Positions 1 to 6,540 are shown, numbered from the stretch's first letter. The stretch is 9,478 nt of DNA from Rhodospirillaceae bacterium (GCA_029883045.1 JAOUJU010000055.1:1-9478), one strand, 5' to 3'. Notes: generated by a model not told the origin, from the letters alone. Program-made: numbers and translations.

Positions 1-522
1 CGCGTCAAGCGATTGGGTTGAGCCTAGCCAGATAAAATAATTTGACCGCCAATCCATGTGGGTTCCAAAGTGTTCTTCATTGGCGGTACGAAATGTTGAA
101 TTAATACCGTCAGAAAGAAGAACTAGGTCATACCCTTCCAAGATGCTGTCATCGTTAGGGTCAATTTCTTTTTCGTATTCAATATTTACGCCCAAATCTA
201 TTGCGCGTTGCGACAGAATATCTAACAAGGTGTAACGAGAGGTTCCGCAAAATCCGTTTCCGCGAAAGCGTAAAGCATCGTCATTCATCACAACATCTAC
301 ATCACCCCAATAGGCAAAGGCGCTACGGATAGAATCATAACTTTCCTCGTCATAGTCCTTAAAAATACCGAGGGTCTCATCCGAAAACACAACACCAAAG
401 CCAAATGTGCTTCCCTTTGGGTTGCGTTCAAAAATATCAATTTGCCAATCCGGCCAAGTTTTTTTGGCCAATACTGAAAAATACAGCCCTGCGGGCCCCC
501 CGCCTACCACTGCTATGCGCAT
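1..522 (-). CDS. Aryl-CoA 5-hydroxylase-type flavin monooxygenase (N-terminal part, runs off left edge)
   Basis: The frame is open from an ATG at 522 to base 1, giving 174 codons of the N-terminus. The protein begins MRIAVVGGGPAGLYFS, a Rossmann FAD-binding GxGxxG loop with almost no leader. It then shows GFGVVFSDETL at about residues 41-51, which I recognise from salicylyl-CoA 5-hydroxylase and 2-aminobenzoyl-CoA monooxygenase, and later LLSDGINSTFR, the second FAD/NAD(P)H motif of aromatic hydroxylases. These enzymes hydroxylate an ortho-substituted benzoyl-CoA para to the ortho group, in the cytosol. An AGGGG ribosome site lies about 10 bases before the ATG. The gene is divergent from the marR-thioesterase pair, whose thioesterase could hydrolyse its product. 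The C-terminus is missing, so I cannot say whether it carries the extra reductase domain of the aminobenzoyl-CoA enzyme. Family is confident; substrate (salicylyl-CoA versus anthraniloyl-CoA) is undecided. Confidence 0.85.
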   Translation of the reverse strand, partial: MRIAVVGGGPAGLYFSVLAKKTWPDWQIDIFERNPKGSTFGFGVVFSDETLGIFKDYDEESYDSIRSAFAYWGDVDVVMNDDALRFRGNGFCGTSRYTLLDILSQRAIDLGVNIEYEKEIDPNDDSILEGYDLVLLSDGINSTFRTANEEHFGTHMDWRSNYFIWLGSTQSLDA

Positions 523-552
523 GATGCTTTTACCCCTGTTATGGTTATAATT

Positions 553-598
553 TACTTTACATATAAACTATTAACATATATATTATATATGTAAAGTA
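553..598. promoter_or_regulatory. Long AT-rich inverted repeat, probable MarR operator
   Basis: TACTTTACATATA at 553-565 is perfectly inverted at 586-598 (TATATGTAAAGTA), with 20 bases between. Inside it, ACATATATA at 574-582 and TATATATGT at 584-592 form a second perfect palindrome around one base. The half-site (T)TTACATATA / TTAACATATA thus occurs at 556, at 571 and inverted at 586, in 15-base steps. MarR dimers bind palindromes of about this size in the divergent promoter next to their own gene. The position between the monooxygenase and marR fits autoregulation plus control of both directions. AT-richness alone makes some palindromes likely by chance, but a 13-bp perfect arm pair is unlikely to be accidental. 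Confidence 0.6.
556..584 (+). promoter_or_regulatory. Candidate sigma-70 promoter for marR-thioesterase
   Basis: TTTACA at 556-561 and TATATT at 579-584 are separated by 17 bases and each differ from the sigma-70 consensus by one base. The -35 lies inside the left arm of the inverted repeat and the -10 lies inside the inner palindrome, so a bound MarR dimer would block it. It implies a leader of about 85 bases before the ATG at 676. I found no equally good promoter for the leftward monooxygenase. Confidence 0.45.
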
Positions 599-675
599 CT
601 TTTTAGGCTTGAAATACATGTTTTTGACGCATATTCATGTGGAGAATTGGGGTGAATTTCATTAGAGGTAAGGCC

Positions 676-1143
676 ATGCCCACAAAACAGACAAAAAAAG
701 CAAGTCCGCTAAGGACGTGGGTAAAAATGCTCGCCACCACAAACCAAATGACTGGCGAGCTTAGAAAAGTTGTGGTTGAAAAGTGTGGAATGACCCTTTC
801 TCAATTTGATTACCTAGCCCAACTAGAGCGCGAAGGAAACCGCGGCATGACCCTTTCTGAGGTTGCGGGGAATCTGATGGTCACAGGCGGAAACGTAACC
901 GGCCTGACTGATCGCCTGCAACAAGAAGGATTGGTGTACCGCGAACCCGATGCCCATGACCGCCGTTCGCTTCGGGTATTTATGACCAAAGAAGGTGAAA
1001 AACGCATGGCCACTGCTGCGCGCATTCACGAGGCATGGATAAATGACGCAATGGGCGAGCTTGACAGTAAATCCATGCAGTCATTGGCAGATGGTGTGGA
1101 TATTCTTCGTGAAAGCTTTAAAAATTATATAAAAGAAAAATAA
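676..1143 (+). CDS. MarR-family transcriptional regulator
   Basis: This is a 155-residue winged-helix repressor of normal MarR length. The helix-turn-helix runs through SEVAGNLMVTGGNVTGLTDRLQQEGLV at about residues 61-87. The wing DAHDRRSLRVFMT at about 92-104 has the family DxxDRR signature. I placed the start at 676 because GAGGTAAGG sits just before it. The same frame has an upstream ATG at 637 and a GTG at 652 (with GGAG seven bases before), which would add 13 or 8 residues. It is divergent from the aryl-CoA hydroxylase and 12 bases upstream of a thioesterase. In such settings (for example the CouR and BadR types) MarR proteins often sense aromatic acids or their CoA thioesters, so an aryl-CoA ligand is a reasonable inference. 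The palindromes at 553-598 are its likely site. Confidence 0.9.
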   Translation: MPTKQTKKASPLRTWVKMLATTNQMTGELRKVVVEKCGMTLSQFDYLAQLEREGNRGMTLSEVAGNLMVTGGNVTGLTDRLQQEGLVYREPDAHDRRSLRVFMTKEGEKRMATAARIHEAWINDAMGELDSKSMQSLADGVDILRESFKNYIKEK

Positions 1144-1155
1144 GGTTTAAATTTT

Positions 1156-1581
1156 ATGAAAACATTTGAATACCCATTACGCATTCACTTTGGTCAAATC
1201 GACGCTGCAGGAATTGTTTTTTACCCTAGGTTTTTTGAAATGGTGAATGAAACAGTTGAAACATGGTTTCGTAAAGAGCTTGATTATTCTTTTGCCGCAA
1301 TGCACGGAACGCTTGGTAGTGGCGTGCCAACGGTAGAATTAAAAACAAAGTTTCTTAAACCTGTTCGGTTGGAACAGGTAATGACATGGAAGCTAAACAT
1401 TGTGAAAATTACCGATAAATCAGTTGATCTAAAAATAGCCGGAACAGTAGACGGCACAAACCACGTAGAGGTAGAATCGACGCTGGTTCACGTATCGATT
1501 GCCGACGATGGAAATATAAAATCTTCTCCGTGGCCAGATGCGGTACGTGAAAAAATGTTACCCTATATGGCTGACGCCTGA
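1156..1581 (+). CDS. 4-hydroxybenzoyl-CoA-type hotdog acyl-CoA thioesterase
   Basis: This is a 141-residue single hotdog domain. The motif HFGQIDAAGIVFYPRFFEM starts at residue 11 and matches the GDCDPAGIVxFP motif of 4-hydroxybenzoyl-CoA thioesterase and YbgC-like enzymes; Asp16 is the expected catalytic residue. The enzyme should hydrolyse an aryl-CoA to the free acid and CoA in the cytosol. It follows marR by 12 bases and is probably co-transcribed with it. With the divergent aryl-CoA 5-hydroxylase, its natural substrate would be gentisyl-CoA or 5-hydroxyanthraniloyl-CoA (inference). Its ribosome site is weak (AAGG about 13 bases upstream), which suggests coupling to marR translation. Its last 19 bases overlap the convergent quinone reductase gene. 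Confidence 0.85.
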   Translation: MKTFEYPLRIHFGQIDAAGIVFYPRFFEMVNETVETWFRKELDYSFAAMHGTLGSGVPTVELKTKFLKPVRLEQVMTWKLNIVKITDKSVDLKIAGTVDGTNHVEVESTLVHVSIADDGNIKSSPWPDAVREKMLPYMADA

Positions 1582-2174
1582 TTGTTGCCTGATTCCTCAA
1601 ACGACCATACGGCAAGCCTAACCCAATCTAAATAAGCCATAGCGGCGGCTTCCAATTCACTTCCGGTAATATTTGGCGCACCAGACCATGATTTTTCTTG
1701 TCCGCTAGGAAGCACCGAATGTATGGCGTATGGTTTTTTCCAGATTGCCCCACATAGATTTGCGGTTCCTTTGTATGGCAAAAGATAATCAGAAATGGAA
1801 TTGTGATTATATCCTTGCCATGAGTATGAATTTTTTGGCCCACTTGCAGTAACGCCGTGCATCCAAATTTTTCCTTGAAGCGCGGTTCCTATTCCCGGTG
1901 GATAGGCCCAGCCGCGTTCAATTGCCTGCTCCATCCACGCCTTCATCAAAACCGGGCCGGAATACCAATATAGTGGGTGTTGGAAAACCAATATATCGTG
2001 GTTTTCCAAAAGTTCTTTTTCACGCGCAACATCAATTTTTATGCTGTCGCCATAATGTGCGTAGGCATCATTTATATGCACGCTATCCAAGCCCTTTAGC
2101 GCATCAATCATCGCCGCATTGCCGCGCGATGCGCCAAGGTTTGGGTGAAACAGGTTTACAAGAACCCGTGCCAT
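1563..2174 (-). CDS. KefF/MdaB-type NAD(P)H:quinone oxidoreductase, flavodoxin-like fold
   Basis: The product has 203 residues. It opens with MARVLVNLFHPNLGASRGN, the first strand and phosphate loop of the flavodoxin-2 fold. FQHPLYWYSGPVLMKAWMEQ at about residues 64-83 and GWAYPPGIGTALQGK at about 88-102 are the core motifs of KefF/YheR and related FMN/FAD quinone reductases, which carry out two-electron reduction of quinones with NAD(P)H. It is the last gene of the operon. Its ATG overlaps the stop codon of the maleate isomerase by one base (TAATG), so translation is coupled. A plausible role is returning quinone or quinone-imine forms of hydroxylated intermediates to the reduced state; this is inference. 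A KefC-associated role is less likely because no kefC is present. No terminator is visible after it, and its 3' end overlaps the thioesterase gene. Confidence 0.8.
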   Translation of the reverse strand: MARVLVNLFHPNLGASRGNAAMIDALKGLDSVHINDAYAHYGDSIKIDVAREKELLENHDILVFQHPLYWYSGPVLMKAWMEQAIERGWAYPPGIGTALQGKIWMHGVTASGPKNSYSWQGYNHNSISDYLLPYKGTANLCGAIWKKPYAIHSVLPSGQEKSWSGAPNITGSELEAAAMAYLDWVRLAVWSFEESGNNQASAI

Positions 2175-2932
2175 TAATACTTTCCAGAAAGAAGTGCGCC
2201 CGCACCGGGCACCCTGGCTTCAAGGTTTAATGATTTCAACATATGATAAGTTGTCGAAACCGCCGCCGAAATTACTGGCACGCCTGCTTCTTTTTCAACC
2301 GCATCAATCGCTGGTAAAGACGGCATCTGCACGCAAGCCGAAAGCACCAACGCATCAATGCCTTTTAAATCTAGGCGTTTATATATTTCCTTCAGGTTTT
2401 CCGGGTTTTGCGCCGCAACTTCTAGGTTGTCTGGTATTTCCAGCGCTACATAATCTAACACCTCTACCCCTTGGTGTTCTATGTATTCAACCACCATTTT
2501 AGTAAGCGGCTTCATGTATGGTGCCACCAGCGCAATTTTTTTGGCTTTCATTACTGCCAAAGCATCAACCAATGCGCCCGCCGATGTAACAATTGGGCAT
2601 GGCGCTTCGTTTTCCACCGTTACCTGATGCAATCTTGATTGCGATGTGCAGTGGTATCCCTTGCCCATGGACATAATGGCAACCAAACATGCATAACCAA
2701 TTACGTCCATCCGGGCATCGGAAAGCTCCAGCGCGCAACGGTCAGATTCACCGTCCATTGCCGCTAGCTCTTCTTTGGTTACCTTTTTCATCCGCATGCG
2801 TGAAGAATGGAACGTAAAGCGTTCCGGTAAAATGGTTTCACGCGCGCGCAACATTGCCGGAATTTCAGTTTCCATGGTCACGTTTGATGATGGGACAATT
2901 TGCCCAATACGATAAGGTGCTGTTCTGGTCAT
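2174..2932 (-). CDS. Maleate cis-trans isomerase (NicE/MaiA type)
   Basis: This 252-residue Asp/Glu-racemase-superfamily protein converts maleate to fumarate without a cofactor. It begins PYRIGQIVPSSNVTMETEIP, as in the nicotinate-pathway isomerases. Residues I recall as essential in that family fall at the expected places: Asn17, Cys82 (YACLVA), Tyr139 (APYM), Asn169 (PDNL) and Cys200 (SACVQMPS). The two cysteines are the catalytic pair. It starts 4 bases after the FAH-family gene, with GAAGG inside that gene's 3' end as ribosome site, and its stop overlaps the next start. In nicotinate operons this enzyme follows maleamate amidase. Here it follows a gentisate-type ring-cleavage and hydrolase pair, implying that those steps produce maleate rather than fumarate. 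Arylmalonate decarboxylase is a more distant relative and less likely. Confidence 0.88.
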   Translation of the reverse strand: MTRTAPYRIGQIVPSSNVTMETEIPAMLRARETILPERFTFHSSRMRMKKVTKEELAAMDGESDRCALELSDARMDVIGYACLVAIMSMGKGYHCTSQSRLHQVTVENEAPCPIVTSAGALVDALAVMKAKKIALVAPYMKPLTKMVVEYIEHQGVEVLDYVALEIPDNLEVAAQNPENLKEIYKRLDLKGIDALVLSACVQMPSLPAIDAVEKEAGVPVISAAVSTTYHMLKSLNLEARVPGAGALLSGKY

Positions 2933-2936
2933 GGAA

Positions 2937-3848
2937 TTACACCTTCACAATTGGGTGGCGAAGCGTACCAATGCCTTCGACGCAACCGACAATTACATCA
3001 CCTGGCCATAGCCATTCTTGCGGATCGCGCCCGGCACCCACACCGTCCGGTGTTCCGGTTGCAATGATGTCGCCAGGTTCCAATCGCATACCTTGGGAAA
3101 TATCGGATATAAGCTCAGGCACCTTAAACAACATGTCTTTGGTGTTGCCTTTTTGCTTTATTTCATCGTTTTTGGTAAGCCAAAGTTCAAGATTGTGCGG
3201 ATCTTTGATTTCATCTGCGGTTACAATGCAGGGACCTAACGGAAGGAAAGTGTCTTGTCCCTTGGAAACAATCCATTGCCCGGCACGGCGACAATCACGT
3301 GCCGACATATCGATACAAACCGAATAACCAAACACGTGATCCATGGCATCATCTGTGCTTACACGTTTGGCGCCAGAACCAATAATAACCGCAAGTTCAA
3401 TTTCCCAATCAAGCTGTTGGGTAATTTCGGAATTGTGTTCAATGGCATCGCCCGGACCGATTACTGTAGTTGGTGGTTTAGAAAAAATAACCGGCTGGGT
3501 TGGCAGATCTTTTGAGGTATCCAGGCTTTTGGCAGATTCCTCAACGTGTTTTACGTAGTTAAGACCAATACCAAAAATATTCTTTCGTGGGCGCGGTATG
3601 GGTGCCAACAATTTTACGTTGCTTGCGGGGATGGCCGCGCCAACTGGCCAGTCACCTTTAAAACTTTCAAGAAGCTTGCTGGTTTGCGTAACCGCAACAG
3701 GCCCAAGGTCAATAAATTCGAGCATCGTTGAAGGCAATGGAACACCGCTCCACTCACCAAGATCTGCAAGGTCAACCACCATGTCATCAACTAGTGCACC
3801 TAGGCGACCTTCTCCGTCTGCGCCATGACGATAAGTAACAAGCTTCAT
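2937..3848 (-). CDS. Fumarylacetoacetate hydrolase-family C-C hydrolase (probable acylpyruvate/maleylpyruvate hydrolase)
   Basis: This 303-residue cytosolic enzyme has an N-terminal cap of about 80 residues followed by the FAH catalytic domain from FGIGLNYVKHVEE (about 92-104). The metal ligands are Glu149 and Glu151 in DWEIELAVIIG, and Asp180 in CIDMSARD. The signature SKGQDTFLPLGP at about 195-206 and GDIIATGTPDGVG near residue 262 are also present. The family cleaves acylpyruvates and related beta-diketo acids. After a gentisate-type dioxygenase it would release pyruvate from maleylpyruvate or its amide. No glutathione-dependent maleylpyruvate isomerase is seen, and a maleate isomerase follows directly, which favours hydrolysis of the cis compound. 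An AAGGA site precedes the ATG; the gap from the dioxygenase gene is 31 AT-rich bases, the widest downstream of the monooxygenase. Confidence 0.85.
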   Translation of the reverse strand: MKLVTYRHGADGEGRLGALVDDMVVDLADLGEWSGVPLPSTMLEFIDLGPVAVTQTSKLLESFKGDWPVGAAIPASNVKLLAPIPRPRKNIFGIGLNYVKHVEESAKSLDTSKDLPTQPVIFSKPPTTVIGPGDAIEHNSEITQQLDWEIELAVIIGSGAKRVSTDDAMDHVFGYSVCIDMSARDCRRAGQWIVSKGQDTFLPLGPCIVTADEIKDPHNLELWLTKNDEIKQKGNTKDMLFKVPELISDISQGMRLEPGDIIATGTPDGVGAGRDPQEWLWPGDVIVGCVEGIGTLRHPIVKV

Positions 3849-3879
3849 TGTTTTTTTCCTTATTTTATTTTATTGATTT

Positions 3880-4995
3880 TCAGGCAACTATTTCCTGATG
3901 GCCACCGTTTTCAGTGTATGCCTCTTCACGATAGAAGTTCATTTTTTCTATTGTTGGTAGGTCGTTAAATGAGAACAGGCAGGCATCATCTTTAGAATTG
4001 GTGTTACAATGTTCGTGCCATACCCAAGATGGAACTACAAACACATCATGCTCTTTCCATTCAAACTTTTTACCGCCAATGACCGAGTATCCTTGACCTT
4101 TGGCTACATGGTAAACGATTGAGCCGGTATGACGGTGCGCCTTGGTATGTTCGCCTCCACGCAATAATTGCATGTGTGCGCCCATGGTGGACATAACATG
4201 GCCGCCATTTATGGGGTTGGTATAACGCATGATTATTCCATCAAATTCACAACCATCGGTCATTTGCTCCAACCCTTTAAGCGCTTCGTAGGTTTTGTCC
4301 CATGGGTATTTGAACATTGGTGAATATGGCTTGTCCCAATTATGATTTACCGGCAACAGCCCCGGTGCGCCATAAATTGTCGGCAGGTCGCCAATGGGGA
4401 AATCAATTGGTTGGTAGCCTTCTGGGTGAAGAGAATAAAAGCTAGCATCCATTGCTTTGGCAAGCGGGATATCCAGCCCGTCTTGCCAGATTGAAATTTC
4501 GCCATCTTCGGCAATGCCGTGATCGTGCCACACGCCATTAGGGGTTATCACAAAATCATTTCCCCCCAGCGGAACTTTATGGTGGTCCACAACCGTATAG
4601 GCACCCTTGCCTTCAATAATAAAACGTAGCGCCGATGAGCTGTGTGCGTGCGCAGGCGCGCGTTCGCCCGGTTTCATTCCTTGAATGCCGGAATAAAGCC
4701 AGCCAACACATGCAGATTTATCCAGCGCACCGGGATTGGAAAAATACACAACCCTGCGCGCCGCTTCTTCTGGGGTTACCAGATCAATTGATTGCACCAC
4801 GTGCTTACGCGTTACTTCGTAGCTCCAATGATAAGGAACAGATGGTGCAGCTGGTTCCCACGGTTCAATATCGTTGGCAACTTCCCAAAGCGCACCCGTG
4901 CTGTAGTTTTTAAGATCGTCATAAAATGACGCAAGCTTTTCATTATTTTTTACGCGCGCCCGGCCCAATACTTCATCGCTAAATTTATCATCCAT
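3880..4995 (-). CDS. Gentisate 1,2-dioxygenase-type bicupin ring-cleavage dioxygenase
   Basis: This 371-residue two-cupin protein is typical in length for gentisate/salicylate/1-hydroxy-2-naphthoate dioxygenases. The N-terminal cupin (about 98-175) has HAH at 116-118 and His157 in VWHDHG as Fe(II) ligands. Arg80/Arg81, Gln105, Arg124 and His159 align with residues I recall as binding the substrate carboxylate and hydroxyl in salicylate dioxygenase. The C-terminal cupin (about 268-345) keeps HRH 287-289 and HEH 327-329, as usual. One oddity: the common first motif HRHTQSALRF is HAHSSSALRF here. These enzymes cleave the bond between the carboxyl-bearing carbon and its ortho-substituted neighbour. 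The substrate could be gentisate or a 2-amino analogue such as 5-hydroxyanthranilate. The start overlaps the nitrilase stop by 8 bases, so translation is coupled. Confidence 0.85.
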   Translation of the reverse strand: MDDKFSDEVLGRARVKNNEKLASFYDDLKNYSTGALWEVANDIEPWEPAAPSVPYHWSYEVTRKHVVQSIDLVTPEEAARRVVYFSNPGALDKSACVGWLYSGIQGMKPGERAPAHAHSSSALRFIIEGKGAYTVVDHHKVPLGGNDFVITPNGVWHDHGIAEDGEISIWQDGLDIPLAKAMDASFYSLHPEGYQPIDFPIGDLPTIYGAPGLLPVNHNWDKPYSPMFKYPWDKTYEALKGLEQMTDGCEFDGIIMRYTNPINGGHVMSTMGAHMQLLRGGEHTKAHRHTGSIVYHVAKGQGYSVIGGKKFEWKEHDVFVVPSWVWHEHCNTNSKDDACLFSFNDLPTIEKMNFYREEAYTENGGHQEIVA

Positions 4996-6019
4996 TGGAA
5001 CTATCCTTTATAGTTTCTGCGGGTTTTACACTTTCATCCACGCCATTTTTATCATCGCGAACAAATTCGCGAACGGGTTGGCGTGGGGTTTTATCAATTT
5101 TCAAATCAAACACATCAAAACGATTATAATGACCAACTATGTCGTGCATTTGCTTGGGCTGAATGCATTTAGCCAAATCAATTTCAGCATAAACTATGCC
5201 TTCTTCGTCAATTAACTCGCCAGCAACGGGCCTGCCATCGGGTCCAAGAATTGACGTGTAGGCACTGGATTTGCGCTCCAACAATTCGCGCGCATTTGGC
5301 ACCAATGTTTCCATTTCAGAAATTATTTCTTCGGAAATGGTTGAACATGAAATAAGCGTAAATACCTTGCCTTCAAATGAATGTGCCGCACCGCGAATTT
5401 TTATGGCTTCTGCCATGTCATAATCTTTAGGCGCAACCGGTAGCGAAATATAGCTTGCAACATGCACGCGCTCGCCATCGGCTAATAAGGCAAACCGGGC
5501 AAGGGTATTGGTGTTTTCACCGCACGCCAAAACGCCAAGATTGCCGATTTCAGTATCCATCACTTTTAGCGATGATCCGTCGCCACCCGTCCATGTAAGT
5601 TTTTCCGCCCAAGTTGGTACCAACTTGCGGTGATGACCGATCAATTCGCCACTATTTGAAAATGTTAAAATGGTGTTGTAGATGGCACCAAAGCTATGCA
5701 GTGAACGTTCATTAACACCAATAACCACATGAATATCGTTATCGCGTGCGGCATTTGCTAATTTTGTTACTAATGGGCCCGGAACATCGATTGAGGCGCG
5801 GTACAATTTTTCAAACCATGGCGATCCTTCGGGTGGCGGAACAATCCAATTCCAATAAGGGTAGCCCGGAACAAAAACTTCTGGAAAGGCAACAAGCTTC
5901 GCACCGTTTGTGGCCGCTTCGCCGATTATATCGCACGCTTTATCAACGGTTGCTTCAGGGTCAAGATAAACTGGTGATGCCTGTACTGCGGCGGCTTTAT
6001 ATTTTGGTAAATTTAGCAT
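4988..6019 (-). CDS. Nitrilase (carbon-nitrogen hydrolase, EC 3.5.5.1-like)
   Basis: The product has 343 residues from the ATG at 6019, which I chose because AAGGGAT precedes it by 9 bases. An in-frame ATG at 6076 would add 19 residues but would overlap the flavin reductase gene. The catalytic triad is visible: Glu47 in AFPEVFVPGYPYW, Lys132 in HHRKLVPTW and Cys166 in LACGENTNTLARFALLADGE. The CGENTN form with YNRFDVF near the C-terminus belongs to the true nitrilase branch rather than to amidases or carbamoylases. Nitrilases convert R-CN to R-COOH and NH3, and some make or hydrolyse amides. The gene lies between the indole-oxygenase module and the ring-cleavage gene, which it overlaps. It may handle an upstream nitrile (for example an indole acetonitrile) or deaminate an amide from ring cleavage; both are inference. 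Confidence 0.87.
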   Translation of the reverse strand: MLNLPKYKAAAVQASPVYLDPEATVDKACDIIGEAATNGAKLVAFPEVFVPGYPYWNWIVPPPEGSPWFEKLYRASIDVPGPLVTKLANAARDNDIHVVIGVNERSLHSFGAIYNTILTFSNSGELIGHHRKLVPTWAEKLTWTGGDGSSLKVMDTEIGNLGVLACGENTNTLARFALLADGERVHVASYISLPVAPKDYDMAEAIKIRGAAHSFEGKVFTLISCSTISEEIISEMETLVPNARELLERKSSAYTSILGPDGRPVAGELIDEEGIVYAEIDLAKCIQPKQMHDIVGHYNRFDVFDLKIDKTPRQPVREFVRDDKNGVDESVKPAETIKDSSNG

Positions 6020-6033
6020 TTTTGCACATCCCT

Positions 6034-6528
6034 TCACGCAACCGGGGAAAGGCTGTGAAACGATGACCCCAACCATGCAACAGGCAACGCTTCATCGCCT
6101 TTCATGATTACGTCTTTGACCTCGCCAATAAAGGCAAAGTGTGAACCGTATGGAACACACACACCCGTTTCGCAAACAAACGAAACAAGCGCATCTTCAA
6201 GGTAAGGAACGCCCATACTATGATCTGCCCAATTGCCGTGCTCAAACCGCCCAACACCGGCAATTCCAGTGGCACCGGCAAAAACCATGGCAATATCCTT
6301 GTGATTGTCACCAAGAACATTAACGACGAAAATATTATTTTCCTTTATCGCCTGCGCTGTGCCGGTGTCTTTGTTGGCGCACGCGATTAAACTGGGTGGC
6401 TTGGCAGACAAAGAGCAAACGGCCGTAGCGGTAATACCGCGACGCATTGCCCCAGATCCGGTGGTGATTAACGTAACCCCACCAGCAAGAAGGGCCATCC
6501 CTTTTTTAAATTGCACTTCGTCTGCCAT
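6034..6528 (-). CDS. Flavin reductase of a two-component monooxygenase (StyB/HpaC/IifD type)
   Basis: This 164-residue protein matches the single-domain flavin reductase family that supplies FADH2 to separate oxygenases. Seen in order: a short N-terminal helix, GGVTLITTG at about 16-24, the flavin-binding stretch GITATAVCSLSAKPPSLIACANK at about 31-53, FVVNVLG at about 67-73, and GSHFAFIGEVKDV at about 128-140, where many relatives have GDH. It uses NAD(P)H and feeds reduced flavin to the StyA-like oxygenase encoded 12 bases upstream. The start at 6528 follows AAGGGCGGA. The nitrilase start lies 14 bases after its stop. Pairing with the oxygenase is established for the family; the specific flavin and nucleotide are not readable from the sequence. 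Confidence 0.85.
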   Translation of the reverse strand: MADEVQFKKGMALLAGGVTLITTGSGAMRRGITATAVCSLSAKPPSLIACANKDTGTAQAIKENNIFVVNVLGDNHKDIAMVFAGATGIAGVGRFEHGNWADHSMGVPYLEDALVSFVCETGVCVPYGSHFAFIGEVKDVIMKGDEALPVAWLGSSFHSLSPVA

Positions 6529-6540
6529 TTTAATCCGCCC

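Noticed and set aside
541..600. CRISPR-like or mobile-element terminal repeats in the AT-rich region
   Set aside because: Only a single inverted pair with short nested half-sites in a promoter; no spacers, transposase or target duplication.
2854..3327. A plus-strand open frame (about 157 codons) opposite the FAH-family gene
   Set aside because: It is antisense to conserved FAH metal-binding motifs and its sequence resembles no known protein.
4988..6019. Nit1C-type nitrilase cluster for cyanide
   Set aside because: That cluster has radical SAM, GNAT and AIR-synthase-like partners; none is present here.
2174..6019. A simple nicotinate (nic) catabolic operon, because of the NicE-like isomerase
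   Set aside because: No nicotinate hydroxylase, NicX-type dihydroxypyridine dioxygenase or formylmaleamate deformylase is visible; the ring-cleavage enzyme is a gentisate-type bicupin.
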